A stretch of 64,000 nucleotides of DNA from Mycobacterium sp. 1245111.1 (GTDB taxonomy: Bacteria > Actinomycetota > Actinomycetes > Mycobacteriales > Mycobacteriaceae): NCBI RefSeq assembly GCF_001673405.1, contig NZ_LZLV01000034.1, positions 1 to 64,000 on the forward strand, given 5' to 3'. The notes under the pieces are model-generated. The model was not told the origin of the DNA, did not search any database, and worked only from the letters and a program-made list of their open reading frames with translations. Positions 19,682 through 29,347 of this stretch are shown here, in pieces. Every line of letters begins with the position of its first letter. Positions within the stretch are counted from its first letter, which is position 1. The translations under genes and the position numbers were made by a program.

Positions 19682-20011
19682 TCAGTCGTTGGGCAGTCGG
19701 CCCGGGTCGTCGGCCAGATCGCCGAACTCGCCGGCTTCAGCGTCCGGGACCTCCGGCTCGATGCGGCTCGCCACCGCGAGCTTGGACCAGGTCGTCACCA
19801 CTCCGGCGGCGACCTCGAGATCCACGACGTCGTCGGTGATCCGCGTGATCGTGCCGTGCAGCCCAGACGTGGTCTGCACTCGGTCGCCGATCCTCAGTGA
19901 CTCGTGCAGGTCGATGGTCGCTTGCATCGCGCGCTTCTGTCGGCGCGACGCGAAAAACATGAACGCTCCCAAGACGATCAGCATCGGCAGGAAGACAACC
20001 GTTTGGTTCAT
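19682..20011 (-). CDS. yajC: Preprotein translocase accessory subunit YajC
   Basis: 109 residues: one N-terminal membrane segment (VVFLPMLIVLGAFMFFA), then SRRQKRAMQ and the YajC core LRIGDRVQTTSGLHGTITRI, with an acidic tail. It is the small partner of SecDF. It lies 122 bp upstream of secD in the same direction, the normal yajC-secD-secF order, and is probably the first gene of the transcript. The role of the acidic tail is not known. Confidence 0.94.
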   Translation of the reverse strand: MNQTVVFLPMLIVLGAFMFFASRRQKRAMQATIDLHESLRIGDRVQTTSGLHGTITRITDDVVDLEVAAGVVTTWSKLAVASRIEPEVPDAEAGEFGDLADDPGRLPND

Positions 20012-20092
20012 GAAGGCAACAGATCTTTCGTCGACGTCGTGTAACGGTCACCAGTGTGCCATCAGGCCGACGCGGTGCCTGATCATTGGGCA

Positions 20093-20764
20093 ATGGAGCT
20101 CATTGACGCGCTGCGCACCACCGGCGCCGTTCGCGAATTCACCGATCGGACCGTCGACGACGTGGTGCTGGCCCGGGTGCTCGACACCGCACGCTTCGCA
20201 CCCAGCGGGAGCAACGCCCAGGCCTGGCGGGTGGTGGTGGTCAAGGACGCCGCGAAGCGTCGCCGGCTGCGGGACTGCTACCTGCAGGGTTCCCGGGAAT
20301 ACCTGGCGCTGGCGGCCGCCGGCCTACGGCCGTGGTCACCGACCAACGACCGCGAGGCCGAGGCCCGGGCACTGGCTGCCGAAAACGTCGCTGCGCCAGG
20401 GGGTTTCGCGGAGAAATTCGACCAGGCCCCGGTATTGCTGGCGCTGTTCGCCGACTTGTCGATGCTGGCGGCGATCGATCGTGACGCCAATCGATATACG
20501 TTCGCCGCCGGCGCATCCATTTATCCGTTTGCGTGGAATGTGTTGCTGGCCGCCCGCGAAGAAGGATTGGGCGGCGTTATCACCACCATCGCGATTAGGG
20601 AAGAGGCTCAGGTGAAAACCATTCTGGGAGCAGCGGACCCGTTGGCGCTCGCCGCTGTCATCGCGCTCGGATATCCCGTTCGGCGACCACGCCGACTTCG
20701 CCGCGAGCCGGTGAGCTCTTTTGTTACGGTCGATTCGGTCGACGGCGCGGCCTTCGAGGTTTAG
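20093..20764 (+). CDS. Nitroreductase family protein
   Basis: 223 residues from the ATG at 20093 (MELIDALRTTGAVREF). FMN-binding blocks of the nitroreductase family are visible: TTGAVREFTD near the start, ARFAPSGSNAQAWRVVVV, AAGASIYPFAWNVLLAAREEGLGG in the middle, and ALGYPVRRPRRLRREPV at the end. Members reduce nitro groups, quinones or flavins with NAD(P)H. The substrate cannot be told from sequence. It is divergent from yajC with 80 bp between. A longer start at 20054 would add residues without family support. Confidence 0.87.
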   Translation: MELIDALRTTGAVREFTDRTVDDVVLARVLDTARFAPSGSNAQAWRVVVVKDAAKRRRLRDCYLQGSREYLALAAAGLRPWSPTNDREAEARALAAENVAAPGGFAEKFDQAPVLLALFADLSMLAAIDRDANRYTFAAGASIYPFAWNVLLAAREEGLGGVITTIAIREEAQVKTILGAADPLALAAVIALGYPVRRPRRLRREPVSSFVTVDSVDGAAFEV

Positions 20765-20836
20765 ACCGAGCCGAACCGTGGCACGAGTGAACCGTTGTTA
20801 TTCAGCGGCTTCACATCGCTCTCGAGGAGGTCCGAA

Positions 20837-21082
20837 GTGAAAAACCTGATTGGCCGGCTGGCAAGTGCTCTGGTTCTGGCAGGCGCAGCCGTTGCTATCG
20901 CAACGCCGGCCACGAGCTGGGCCGATCCGCCCGCGAACTGCGAGCCGGGCCAGTATTGGGACGGGTACAGCAACATCTGTCGACCCCTCGGTCAAGGCCC
21001 CGCGCTCAACTGTCCTCCTGGCCAGTGGTGGGACCCCAACGGCAATGTGTGCCGGGAGCTGGGGCACACCGCCGCCGGCTGA
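20837..21082 (+). CDS. Small secreted protein with two Cys-Pro-Gly-Gln-x-Trp repeats
   Basis: 81 residues from the GTG at 20837, which has GAGGAGG seven to eight bases upstream. The signal peptide (VKNLIGRLASALVLAGAAV to ATSWA) should be cut before DPPAN. The mature protein of about 50 residues is two copies of one unit: CEPGQYWDGYSNICR and CPPGQWWDPNGNVCR. Each has two cysteines that could form one disulfide, plus a Trp/Tyr-Trp-Asp core. Proteins of this kind are common as uncharacterised secreted proteins in mycobacteria; I do not know a function. It lies between the nitroreductase and gabT and appears to be its own unit. Confidence 0.8.
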   Translation: MKNLIGRLASALVLAGAAVAIATPATSWADPPANCEPGQYWDGYSNICRPLGQGPALNCPPGQWWDPNGNVCRELGHTAAG

Positions 21083-21216
21083 TCTGGAAGTCATGACTCG
21101 CGGTCGACACGGCCGCCATTCAACGGGCCCGACATGCCCCCTCGCCGCTGCGCGGCTGGGAGGTACCGCCACGTTGAGCCTCGCGGCTCGCATCGTCGCC
21201 GGATAGGCTTTTCGGC

Positions 21217-22557
21217 GTGTCTGCCATCGAACAGAGCCGCCACATCGTCACGGAAATACCGGGCCCGGCGTCGGTTGAGCTGACCAAGCGACGCGCCGCG
21301 GCGGTGTCGGCCGGCGTGGGTATGACAATGCCGGTGTTTGCGGCACGCGCGGCGGGCGGGATCGTCGAGGACGTCGACGGCAACCGGCTGATCGACTTGG
21401 GGTCGGGCATCGCGGTCACCACTATCGGCAGCTCCGCGCCACGCGTAGTCGACGCGGTGTCCGCGCAGGCCGCGGATTTCACCCACACCTGTTTCATGGT
21501 GACGCCTTACGAGGAGTACGTGGCCGTTGCCGAACAACTCAACCGGCTCGCCCCAGGCCAGGGTGAAAAGCGTTCGGTGCTGCTCAATTCCGGCTCCGAA
21601 GCGGTGGAGAACGCCGTCAAGATCGCCCGCTCACACACCAAGAAATCTGCCGTGGTGGCCTTCGATCACGCGTATCACGGCCGCACAAACATGGCGATGG
21701 CGCTGACGGCGAAATCCATGCCGTACAAGAGCGGGTTCGGCCCGTTCGCGCCCGAGATCTACCGCGCGCCGCTGTCCTACCCGTATCGCGACGGGCTGAT
21801 CGACAAGGAATTGGCCACCGACGGCGAATTGGCGGCGCGTCGCGCCATCGACATCATTTCCAAGCAGGTCGGCGCCGACAATCTGGCCGCTGTCATCATC
21901 GAACCCATCCAGGGCGAAGGCGGCTTCATCGTCCCGGCCGAAGGATTCCTGCCTGCGCTACTGCGCTGGTGCCGAGAGAACAACGTGGTGTTCATCGCCG
22001 ACGAAGTCCAGACCGGGATCGCCCGGACCGGCGCCATGTTCGCCTGCGAACACGAACACATCGAGCCCGACCTGATCTGCATCGCCAAGGGCATCGCCGA
22101 CGGCCTGCCACTGTCCGCGGTCACCGGTCGCGCCGAGATCATGGACGCCCCGCACAACAGCGGCCTCGGCGGCACCTACGGCGGTAACCCGCTGGCCTGC
22201 GCGGCGGCGTTGGCCACCCTCGAAACCATCGAGGCCGAAGGGCTGATCGAACGTGCCTGTGAGATCGAGCGGCTGATGAAGGACCGCCTGCATGCCCTGC
22301 AGGCCTCTGACGACCGCATCGGCGACGTGCGGGGTCGCGGGGCGATGATCGCCCTCGAGTTCGTCAACCCCGACGATGCCGAGCCGGACGCCAAACTCAC
22401 GAACGCGCTCGCCAGCGCCGCCCACGCGGCCGGGGTCATCGTGTTGACGGCAGGCACGTTCGGCAACGTCGTGCGCTTTCTGCCGCCGCTGACCATCAGC
22501 GACGAGCTGCTCAGCGAAGGCCTCGACGTGCTGGCCGGTCTGCTCAGCGCGCTTTAG
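21217..22557 (+). CDS. gabT: 4-aminobutyrate aminotransferase
   Basis: 446 residues from a GTG. It is a class III PLP-dependent aminotransferase: LLNSGSEAVENAVKIAR (phosphate-binding loop), FDHAYHGRT, VIIEPIQGEGG, FIADEVQTGIARTG (Asp to the pyridine nitrogen) and ICIAKGIADGLPLSAV with the Schiff-base lysine. It transfers the amino group of GABA to 2-oxoglutarate, giving succinate semialdehyde. Order and size match Rv2589, next to the carboxylic acid reductase gene. The last four bases overlap the convergent HTH-like gene. Confidence 0.94.
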   Translation: MSAIEQSRHIVTEIPGPASVELTKRRAAAVSAGVGMTMPVFAARAAGGIVEDVDGNRLIDLGSGIAVTTIGSSAPRVVDAVSAQAADFTHTCFMVTPYEEYVAVAEQLNRLAPGQGEKRSVLLNSGSEAVENAVKIARSHTKKSAVVAFDHAYHGRTNMAMALTAKSMPYKSGFGPFAPEIYRAPLSYPYRDGLIDKELATDGELAARRAIDIISKQVGADNLAAVIIEPIQGEGGFIVPAEGFLPALLRWCRENNVVFIADEVQTGIARTGAMFACEHEHIEPDLICIAKGIADGLPLSAVTGRAEIMDAPHNSGLGGTYGGNPLACAAALATLETIEAEGLIERACEIERLMKDRLHALQASDDRIGDVRGRGAMIALEFVNPDDAEPDAKLTNALASAAHAAGVIVLTAGTFGNVVRFLPPLTISDELLSEGLDVLAGLLSAL

Positions 22558-23054
22558 CCCGGGCCCTCCCGGGGCGGCGTTCTACCGAACACCACCAGGT
22601 AGTCGTCGGGGTTCTCCTCGAGCGCTTGGCGCATCGGCGCGAGCGAAACCTCTGTTCCGTCGGTCGACACGACGAGGACGGAGGCGTTCTGGTAGCGATC
22701 AACAGCGTCGCGCAGCGCGACCAATCCGATCGGCGGCGCGGTCAGTTGATCGGACTTGTCAGCGGTGTACGGCATGCGCAGTGTGCCGGGTACTGGCTCC
22801 AGCCAACCGAATTCGACCAGCAGACTGACCCACCCGTTGTCGCCCAACTTGTAGTACTCGGCCACCTGTCGTAGTTCTTCGGAGTTGGGGAAGCTGTCGT
22901 CGAAGCCGCGGCCGGTGCCGCTCGGTTCCCCGTAGTAACTCGCCCGCGTCAGGCCACACGCCCGGCGCATCTCTTCGATGGTGACGTCGGTGCCGGCGAT
23001 CTCGGCCTGCAGAAAGGCCTTGAGCGGCCTGCCGCGCCGGTCTGTGCGGGTCAT
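22554..23054 (-). CDS. Uncharacterised protein with putative DNA-binding N-terminus
   Basis: 166 residues from the ATG at 23054 (MTRTDRRGRPLKAFLQ). The frame stays open to a GTG at 23090 and a TTG at 23102, so the start is uncertain. The N-terminal half looks like a helix-turn-helix region (TIEEMRRACGLTRASYYG, then SEELRQVAEYYKL), similar in style to phage-repressor-like domains. The C-terminal half is alpha/beta (PIGLVALRDAVDRYQNASVLVVSTDGTEVSLA) and unknown. It is divergent from the reductase gene and separated from it by a palindrome at 23361-23378, so it is a candidate regulator, but this is inference. Confidence 0.65.
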   Translation of the reverse strand: MTRTDRRGRPLKAFLQAEIAGTDVTIEEMRRACGLTRASYYGEPSGTGRGFDDSFPNSEELRQVAEYYKLGDNGWVSLLVEFGWLEPVPGTLRMPYTADKSDQLTAPPIGLVALRDAVDRYQNASVLVVSTDGTEVSLAPMRQALEENPDDYLVVFGRTPPREGPG

Positions 23055-23102
23055 GACAGGACGCCGTATCGCGTCGGAAGTACCAAACACGTTGTCCGCC
23101 AA

Positions 23103-23430
23103 CGTCTGCGGTAAATCACGAGCCTAGAACCGTGCAGGGCGTACACAATTGCACCACCTTTGGGCGTTTGCGGAACGAGCCCTGCGCGGGACGACATGGC
23201 TGCGATCAGAAATTCTGCTCCGCTGAGGTGATCGGGACATGGTTAGGGGTACCCAGATAATCGAATTTGACCCCGCGTGCCAAAACGCTACGCGCGTCCG
23301 TGCAGTTAGTCACACACCCTCGCCAAACCGTGGCCGCCAGGAATATCGTTACCCTTGCTAACGTAGTACTGACTACGTGCAGCGTCGCACCGAAATAGAT
23401 TTCCCAGTTCGCAAGTTGTGAGGTTCTGTT
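23103..23430. other. Divergent intergenic region upstream of the carboxylic acid reductase
   Basis: About 330 bp without a credible gene, between the HTH-like protein and the reductase. It holds an 18-bp palindrome (23361-23378) and presumably both promoters. Local GC content drops around 23230-23410. No other structure was recognised. Confidence 0.6.
23361..23378. promoter_or_regulatory. Palindromic candidate operator upstream of the carboxylic acid reductase
   Basis: ACGTAGT-ACTG-ACTACGT: two perfect 7-bp arms with a 4-bp spacer, 52 bp before the ATG at 23431. The position suits repression or activation of the reductase. The divergent HTH-like gene is the nearest candidate regulator. Confidence 0.5.
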
Positions 23431-26400
23431 ATGTCGATCGAGATCCAGGAAGACCAAGAACGTCGCGCAGCAGTGTTGGCCGCCAACGACCCCGAGTTCG
23501 CCGCCGCCCGGCCGGATGACGACGTGGCGGCGGCCATCGAGGCCGCCGGAACGCGGCTGCCGGCGGTGACCAAGGCCGTACTGGACGGGTACGCCGATCG
23601 GCCGGCGCTGGCTCAGCGGGCGTTTGAGCTGGTCAAAGACGCCGAGACCGGCCGGACGACGGCCAAACTGCTCCCCTGGTTCTCCCATGTCAGCTACGGC
23701 GAGTTGGCCGAGCGCGTCGACCAACTCTCCCGCGCGCTGACCGACGGCATGATCGCCCGCGGTGACCGCGTCTGCGTACTCGGCTTCACCAGCGTCGACT
23801 ACACCACCATCGACATCGCCCTGGGCCGCGTCGGCGCCGTCTCGGTCCCGCTGCAGACCAGCGCCGCCGTCGCACAATTGCAGCCCATCGTTCTCGAGAC
23901 CGAGCCCACCGTTTTCGCGGCGAGCATCGACTACCTGGCCGACGGCGTCGACGTGATCCTCGCGGCCGCGGAAGCCGGCCACACCCCGGCCCGGCTGGTC
24001 GTCTTCGACTACCGCGGCGAGGTCGACGACAACCGCGAAGCCCTGCAGAGCGCCCACGAGCGTCTGGCCGACCTCGGACTGACCATCGAGACCCTCCACG
24101 ATGTACGCGAGCGCGGCGCGACTTTGCCTGCGACGCAAACCGTCGCCGACGAAGCCGACGACGACGAGGACCCGCTGGCGCTGTTGATCTACACCTCGGG
24201 CAGCACCGGCGCCCCCAAAGGCGCGATGTACCCGCAGAGCAACGTCGCCAAGATGTGGAATCGTTCGACCAAGAACTGGTTCGGCCCCAGCGCCGCGTCG
24301 ATCAGCCTGAACTTCATGCCGACGAGCCACGTCATGGGTCGCGGCACCCTCTACGGCACGCTGGGCAACGGCGGTACCGCCTACTTCGCCGCCAAAAGCG
24401 ACCTGTCGACGCTGCTCGAAGATCTGCGCCTGGTGCGGCCGACCGAGCTGAACTTCGTGCCGCGCATCTGGGAGATGCTCTACAGCGAGTACCAGAGCGA
24501 AGTCGGTAAGCGCACCGCCGAAGGCGTCGACCAGAAGACCGCGGAATCGCAGGTGCTGACCGAGCTGCGTGACGAGCTGCTCGGAGGTCGGTTCATCTTC
24601 GCGATGACCGGCTCCGCTCCGACCTCCCCCGAGCTGCGGAGCTGGGTCGAGTCGCTGCTGCAAATTCATCTGGTGGACGGCTACGGCTCCACCGAAGCCG
24701 GCATGGTCTTGCTCGACGGCGAAATCCAGCGCCCGCCCGTTCTCGACTACAAACTGGTCGACGTCCCGGACCTGGGCTACTACGCCACAGACCGGCCCTA
24801 CCCCCGGGGCGAGCTGCTGCTCAAAACCCCCAACATGTTCCCCGGCTACTACAAGCGGCCCGAGACCACCGCGGGTGTGTTCGACGACGAGGGCTACTAC
24901 CGCACGGGCGACGTCTTCGCCGAGATTTCTCCAGACCACCTGGTCTACGTCGACCGCCGCAACAACGTGCTGAAGCTGGCGCAGGGTGAATTCGTCACGC
25001 TGGCCAAGTTGGAAGCGGAGTTCGGCAACAGCCCGCTGGTCCGCCAGATCTACATCTACGGCAACAGCGCGCAGCCTTATCTGCTGGCCGTCGTGGTACC
25101 GACGGATGTGAACGCGTCGAAGTCGGCGATCGCCGAATCGCTGCAAACCGTTGCGCGACAGGCGAATCTGCAGTCCTACGAGGTGCCGCGTGATTTCATC
25201 ATCGAGACCACGCCGTTCAGCCTGGAGAACGGTCTGCTGACCGGGATTCGCAAGCTGGCGTGGCCCAAGCTCAAGCAGCACTACGGCGAGCGCCTTGAGC
25301 AGCTCTACGCTGACTTGGCGCAGGGTCAGGCCAACGAGCTGGCCGAACTGCGCAGCACCGGCGCCGACGCGCCGGTGCTGCAGACCGTCAGCCGGGCCGC
25401 GGCGGCGATGCTGGGCGCGGCGAAGTCCGACCTGACTGCCGACGCGCATTTCACCGATCTCGGTGGAGACTCGTTGTCCGCGTTGACATTCGGCAATCTG
25501 CTGCACGAGATCTTCGACGTGGATGTGCCAGTGGGCGTGATCGTCAGCCCAGCCAACGACCTCCAGGCGATCGCCGACTACATCGAAGGCGAGCGACAGG
25601 GCAGCAAGCGACCCAGCTTCGCCTCGGTGCACGGCCGTGACGCCACCGAGGTGCACGCCGCCGACCTGACGCTGGACAAGTTCATCGACGAGGCCACGCT
25701 GGCCGCCGCGCCCACCCTGCCGAAGGCCGGCAGCCAGGTCCGGACGGTGTTGCTCACCGGCGCAACCGGATTCCTGGGTCGCTACCTGGCGCTGGACTGG
25801 CTGGAGCGGATGGATGCGGTCGACGGCAAGGTGATCGCGCTGGTGCGCGCCAAGTCTGACGCAGAAGCGCGTGCGCGGCTAGACCGCACGTTCGACAGCG
25901 GCGACCCAAAGCTGTTGGCGCACTACCGCAAACTCGCCGCCGAGCATTTGGAGGTGATCGCCGGCGACAAGGGCGAGGCCAACCTCGGACTGGACGCGGC
26001 GACCTGGCAGCGGCTGGCCGACACCGTCGACCTGATCGTCGACCCCGCCGCTCTGGTGAACCACGTGCTGCCCTACAGCGAGCTGTTCGGCCCTAACGCG
26101 GTCGGCACCGCGGAGCTGCTGCGCATCGCACTGACCACGAAACTCAAGGCGTACACCTATGTTTCGACGATTGGCGTGGGCGACCAGATCCAGCCCGGGA
26201 AGTTCGTCGAGGACGCCGATGTCCGCGACATCAGTGCTACCCGTCAGATCAACGACGGCTACGCCAACGGCTACGGGAACAGTAAGTGGGCCGGCGAGGT
26301 GTTGCTACGCGAAGCCAACGACCTGTGCGGTTTGCCGGTCGCGGTGTTCCGCTGCGACATGATCCTGGCCGACACCACCTACGCGGGGCAGCTGAACCTG

Positions 26401-26931
26401 CCGGACATGTTCACCCGGTTGATGCTCAGCCTGGTCGCCACCGGTATCGCGCCCGGCTCGTTCTACGAGCTCGACGCCGACGGCAACCGCCAACGTGCCC
26501 ACTATGACGGTCTGCCAGTGGAATTCATCGCCGAGGCGATCTCGAGCCTGGGTGCGCAAGTGGTCGAGGGGTTCCAGACGTACCACGTGATGAACCCGTA
26601 CGACGACGGCATCGGCCTCGACGAGTACGTGGATTGGCTGGTCGACGCGGGGTACCCGATCCAGCGAGTGGGCGACTACGGCAGCTGGTTGCAGCGCTTC
26701 GAGATGACGCTGCGGGGCCTGCCCGAGCGCCAACGCCAGTACTCGCTCCTGCCGCTGCTGCACAACTACCAGAAGCCGCAGCTGCCGCTCAACGGCTCGA
26801 TGGCACCGACCGATCGATTCCGCGCCGCGGTGCAAGAGGCGAAAATTGGCCCGGACAAAGATATTCCGCATGTCTCGCAGCCGGTGATCGTCAAGTACAT
26901 CACCGATCTGCAGCTGCTCGGTTTGCTCTAG
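23431..26931 (+). CDS. car: Carboxylic acid reductase (FadD9-type, adenylation-PCP-reductase)
   Basis: 1166 residues, close to the 1168-1174 of known mycobacterial CARs. The N-terminal adenylation domain carries [17 protein letters not shown] (P-loop), [10 protein letters not shown] and YYRTGDVF. The carrier domain (about 655-730) carries LGGDSLSAL, whose Ser takes the phosphopantetheine arm. The C-terminal reductase has [18 protein letters not shown] (NADP loop) and [12 protein letters not shown] (catalytic Tyr and Lys). The enzyme activates a carboxylic acid with ATP, holds it as a thioester and reduces it with NADPH to the aldehyde. It needs a phosphopantetheinyl transferase not encoded here. 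It corresponds to Rv2590 (fadD9). A strong terminator follows. Confidence 0.96.
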   Translation: MSIEIQEDQERRAAVLAANDPEFAAARPDDDVAAAIEAAGTRLPAVTKAVLDGYADRPALAQRAFELVKDAETGRTTAKLLPWFSHVSYGELAERVDQLSRALTDGMIARGDRVCVLGFTSVDYTTIDIALGRVGAVSVPLQTSAAVAQLQPIVLETEPTVFAASIDYLADGVDVILAAAEAGHTPARLVVFDYRGEVDDNREALQSAHERLADLGLTIETLHDVRERGATLPATQTVADEADDDEDPLALLIYTSGSTGAPKGAMYPQSNVAKMWNRSTKNWFGPSAASISLNFMPTSHVMGRGTLYGTLGNGGTAYFAAKSDLSTLLEDLRLVRPTELNFVPRIWEMLYSEYQSEVGKRTAEGVDQKTAESQVLTELRDELLGGRFIFAMTGSAPTSPELRSWVESLLQIHLVDGYGSTEAGMVLLDGEIQRPPVLDYKLVDVPDLGYYATDRPYPRGELLLKTPNMFPGYYKRPETTAGVFDDEGYYRTGDVFAEISPDHLVYVDRRNNVLKLAQGEFVTLAKLEAEFGNSPLVRQIYIYGNSAQPYLLAVVVPTDVNASKSAIAESLQTVARQANLQSYEVPRDFIIETTPFSLENGLLTGIRKLAWPKLKQHYGERLEQLYADLAQGQANELAELRSTGADAPVLQTVSRAAAAMLGAAKSDLTADAHFTDLGGDSLSALTFGNLLHEIFDVDVPVGVIVSPANDLQAIADYIEGERQGSKRPSFASVHGRDATEVHAADLTLDKFIDEATLAAAPTLPKAGSQVRTVLLTGATGFLGRYLALDWLERMDAVDGKVIALVRAKSDAEARARLDRTFDSGDPKLLAHYRKLAAEHLEVIAGDKGEANLGLDAATWQRLADTVDLIVDPAALVNHVLPYSELFGPNAVGTAELLRIALTTKLKAYTYVSTIGVGDQIQPGKFVEDADVRDISATRQINDGYANGYGNSKWAGEVLLREANDLCGLPVAVFRCDMILADTTYAGQLNLPDMFTRLMLSLVATGIAPGSFYELDADGNRQRAHYDGLPVEFIAEAISSLGAQVVEGFQTYHVMNPYDDGIGLDEYVDWLVDAGYPIQRVGDYGSWLQRFEMTLRGLPERQRQYSLLPLLHNYQKPQLPLNGSMAPTDRFRAAVQEAKIGPDKDIPHVSQPVIVKYITDLQLLGLL

Positions 26932-26945
26932 GGTTCTAAAACAGA

Positions 26946-26987
26946 AGCCTGGGCCGTGAATCCCGTTGATTCACGGCCCAGGCTTTT
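26946..26987. terminator. Strong intrinsic terminator after the carboxylic acid reductase
   Basis: A perfect 17-bp stem (26946-26962 pairs with 26968-26984), loop CCGTT, then TTTT. A run of A on the other side lets it also stop transcription of the convergent membrane-protein gene. Uncommonly long and perfect for a mycobacterial terminator. Confidence 0.9.
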
Positions 26988-26996
26988 GACTGGCGG

Positions 26997-27644
26997 TCAG
27001 TGGCTGGTCGCGCCGGCGCTGCTTCGGCGGAACAAGCCGCCCTTGCCTTCGCGCCGGTGACGCTGTGGCGCGGAAGTCAACGCCTCGGTGCGGGCGGACT
27101 CCGCGAACGCGTTGAAGTTGCCCGAGTCCGCAGGCGCCAGAGATTCGGCAGCCCGCTGGGCCAATTCGACGTCGCGGGCGGTCCGGATCGTCACGCGCGC
27201 CAGCACCGCTCCGCCGATGAAGACGATCAACGCGCCCAGGCCGGAGAAATACCCGATCTCGATGATCGCGCGGTGGGCGTCCGTCGCCGCCAGGGGTTGG
27301 CCGATATCACCGAGGCGCAACGTCGATGCGAGGGTGCGCCCGACGACGAACCAAGCGCCGGCGATCACGGCGAGCCAGCCGCCGAACATGGCGGTGGCCC
27401 GGTTTCCAGAAATCAGTAGAAGAAATCCGCCCGCTGCGGCCGTCACGCCGGGAAATACCTCCAGCCAGGCACGTGCCGTGCTCCACACCCAGACTTGGCC
27501 GGGGGTGTAAGCGAAGTGGAAGTATGGCCCGACGAAGGGGATCAGTGCTCCCCATGCGCCGAGGATGAGTAGGAGCAGTCCGCTTAGGGCGCCACGACTG
27601 CGTGGCATGTGCAGGCTGCCGAAACCTGACCGGGAGTCATTCAT
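26997..27644 (-). CDS. Four-segment integral membrane protein, unknown function
   Basis: 215 residues from the ATG at 27644, with GAGGAG ten bases upstream. Four hydrophobic segments are visible: ALSGLLLLILGAWGALIPFVG, FPGVTAAAGGFLLLIS, FGGWLAVIAGAWFVVG and GYFSGLGALIVFIGGAVLA. The cytoplasmic C-terminal tail (about 155-215) is rich in Ala, Arg and Ser and ends basic. I do not recognise a family beyond uncharacterised mycobacterial membrane proteins. A perfect 14-bp palindrome (27669-27682) lies 25 bp upstream of the start. Confidence 0.75.
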   Translation of the reverse strand: MNDSRSGFGSLHMPRSRGALSGLLLLILGAWGALIPFVGPYFHFAYTPGQVWVWSTARAWLEVFPGVTAAAGGFLLLISGNRATAMFGGWLAVIAGAWFVVGRTLASTLRLGDIGQPLAATDAHRAIIEIGYFSGLGALIVFIGGAVLARVTIRTARDVELAQRAAESLAPADSGNFNAFAESARTEALTSAPQRHRREGKGGLFRRSSAGATSH

Positions 27645-27668
27645 TTTTTCGAGTCTCCTCAAACAGTG

Positions 27669-27682
27669 GACACCGCGGTGTC
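27669..27682. promoter_or_regulatory. Perfect 14-bp palindrome upstream of the membrane protein
   Basis: GACACCGCGGTGTC is a perfect palindrome directly upstream of the start at 27644 and its ribosome site. It could be an operator. No regulator gene is next to it. Confidence 0.4.
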
Positions 27683-27895
27683 ACGAGCGAGCTGAGTACC
27701 CCTGCGCCCCGGCGATGTAACTTCGTGCCGTCAACGTGCGCGTCACGCTAATCGGCGCGCCTTAGATCCACCTCAGAGCTAACCGACCCATCGGCCCAAC
27801 GGGCAACGATCTGACCAGAAGGCGGAATGGATAGTCCACGAATTACTGACCGGTTCGGGTGGCTCAGCAACTGCTGAGTTTATTAAGGATTCGAA

Positions 27896-28279
27896 CTAGT
27901 GCAGACCGGCGACAAGCAGGACAACGGCGATCGCCGGGAAAGTGCCCTGCGACAGAGCCGCACGCGCCTTGTCCGGCGCAGACGCCAGCAACACGATCGC
28001 CGCGGCCGCCATCGACCCGACGCCCGCGAAGATCAGGGCAGCGCCGATGCCCTTGTGCCCCAACTCAATTGCTCCGATGCCCACGCCGGTGACGATCGCC
28101 AGGAAAAGGTTGTAGAAGCCTTGGTTGAACGCCAGCAGCTTGGTGGTTTCGGCTTCCTCGGCCGTCGTACCAAATGTGGCGCGGGTGCGCTTGCTGGTCC
28201 AGGTCAACGACTCCATCGTGAAGATGTAGACATGCAGCAGTGCAGCCAGTACAGCGAATACCATTGCGGCAGTGATCAT
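27896..28279 (-). CDS. DUF1304 small integral membrane protein
   Basis: 127 residues with four membrane segments. It matches DUF1304: the first helix MVFAVLAALLHVYIFTMES with the conserved ESLTW, then TKLLAFNQGFYNLFLAI (conserved NQG-YN), and two further helices rich in Ala and Gly. The family is widespread and uncharacterised. It lies nine bases downstream of ruvB in the same direction's reverse order (ruvB stop at 28289) and so reads behind ruvB. The start is ATG at 28279. Confidence 0.85.
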   Translation of the reverse strand: MITAAMVFAVLAALLHVYIFTMESLTWTSKRTRATFGTTAEEAETTKLLAFNQGFYNLFLAIVTGVGIGAIELGHKGIGAALIFAGVGSMAAAAIVLLASAPDKARAALSQGTFPAIAVVLLVAGLH

Positions 28280-28288
28280 TACGAGCTC

Positions 28289-29347
28289 CTACTCGAACAG
28301 TCCCGGCTGCCCTAAACCGCTGGCCCGCGGGGGCGGTGTCATCCCTAAGTGCGTCCACGCTTGGGGGGTCGCCACCCTGCCGCGCGGAGTGCGGGCGATC
28401 ATGCCGGCCCGCACCAGGAAAGGCTCGCACACCTCCTCGACGGTGGTGGCCTCTTCGCCGACAGCGACCGCGAGCGTCGAGACACCGACGGGTCCGCCAC
28501 CGAAGCTGCGGGTCAACGCCGTCAGCACTCCCCGGTCCAGCCGGTCGAGGCCGAGCTCGTCGACGTCGTAAACCGCCAGCGCGGATTTTGCCACGTCGCG
28601 GGTGATCACCCCGTCGGCACGGACCTCGGCATAGTCGCGGACCCGGCGCAGCAGCCGGTTGGCGATTCGTGGGGTGCCCCGCGAGCGGCGCGCGATCTCC
28701 GCGCCGGCCTCGGCGCCGAGTTCGATTCCCAGGATTCCCGCCGAGCGGCTCAGTACCCGCTCCAATTCGGCCGGCTCGTAGAAGTCCATGTGCGCGGTGA
28801 AGCCGAATCGGTCCCGCAGCGGTCCGGTCAGCGCACCGGACCGAGTGGTCGCACCGACCAACGTGAACGGCGCCACCTCCAACGGAATCGATGTTGCCCC
28901 AGGGCCTTTGCCGACGACGACGTCGACGCGGAAGTCTTCCATCGCCAGATACAGCATCTCCTCGGCGGGCCGGGCGATACGGTGAATCTCGTCGATGAAC
29001 AGCACGTCGTGCTCGACGAGGTTGGACAGCATCGCCGCCAAATCCCCCGCGCGTTCCAGCGCCGGACCCGATGTCACCCGCAGCGACGAACCCAGTTCGG
29101 CGGCGATGATCATCGCCAGCGACGTCTTGCCCAGCCCCGGCGGCCCGGACAGCAAAATGTGATCCGGTGTGCCACCGCGGTTTTTGGCGCCTTCGATCAC
29201 CAATTGCAACTGTTCGCGCACTCGCGGCTGGCCGATGAACTCCCCCAACGACCGCGGGCGCAGGCTGGCGTCGACATCGCCCTCGCCGACCGTCAGGGCC
29301 GCGGAAACCTCCCGGTCCTCGGCGTCATCGTCGTCGGCGCGATTCAC
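28289..29347 (-). CDS. ruvB: Holliday junction branch migration ATPase RuvB
   Basis: 352 residues. AAA+ ATPase with Walker [11 protein letters not shown] and Walker B LFIDEIH, sensor residues in [18 protein letters not shown] and a C-terminal winged helix. Hexameric RuvB rings drive DNA through the RuvA-bound Holliday junction. It starts with a GTG that overlaps the ruvA stop by four bases (GTGA), giving translational coupling. Confidence 0.98.
   Translation of the reverse strand: MNRADDDDAEDREVSAALTVGEGDVDASLRPRSLGEFIGQPRVREQLQLVIEGAKNRGGTPDHILLSGPPGLGKTSLAMIIAAELGSSLRVTSGPALERAGDLAAMLSNLVEHDVLFIDEIHRIARPAEEMLYLAMEDFRVDVVVGKGPGATSIPLEVAPFTLVGATTRSGALTGPLRDRFGFTAHMDFYEPAELERVLSRSAGILGIELGAEAGAEIARRSRGTPRIANRLLRRVRDYAEVRADGVITRDVAKSALAVYDVDELGLDRLDRGVLTALTRSFGGGPVGVSTLAVAVGEEATTVEEVCEPFLVRAGMIARTPRGRVATPQAWTHLGMTPPPRASGLGQPGLFE

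Noticed and set aside
23206..25656. 816-codon open frame on the minus strand opposite the carboxylic acid reductase
   Set aside because: It mirrors the codon structure of a long high-GC gene, has Val/Gln/Arg-rich nonsense composition and no family signature.
27863..27878. CTCAGCA-AC-TGCTGAG hairpin downstream of DUF1304
   Set aside because: Two-base loop and no T tract on the relevant strand; too weak to call a terminator.
27880..27900. GGATTCGAAC resembling a tRNA T-arm (reverse complement GTTCGAATCC)
   Set aside because: No acceptor stem, anticodon arm or D-arm can be folded around it.
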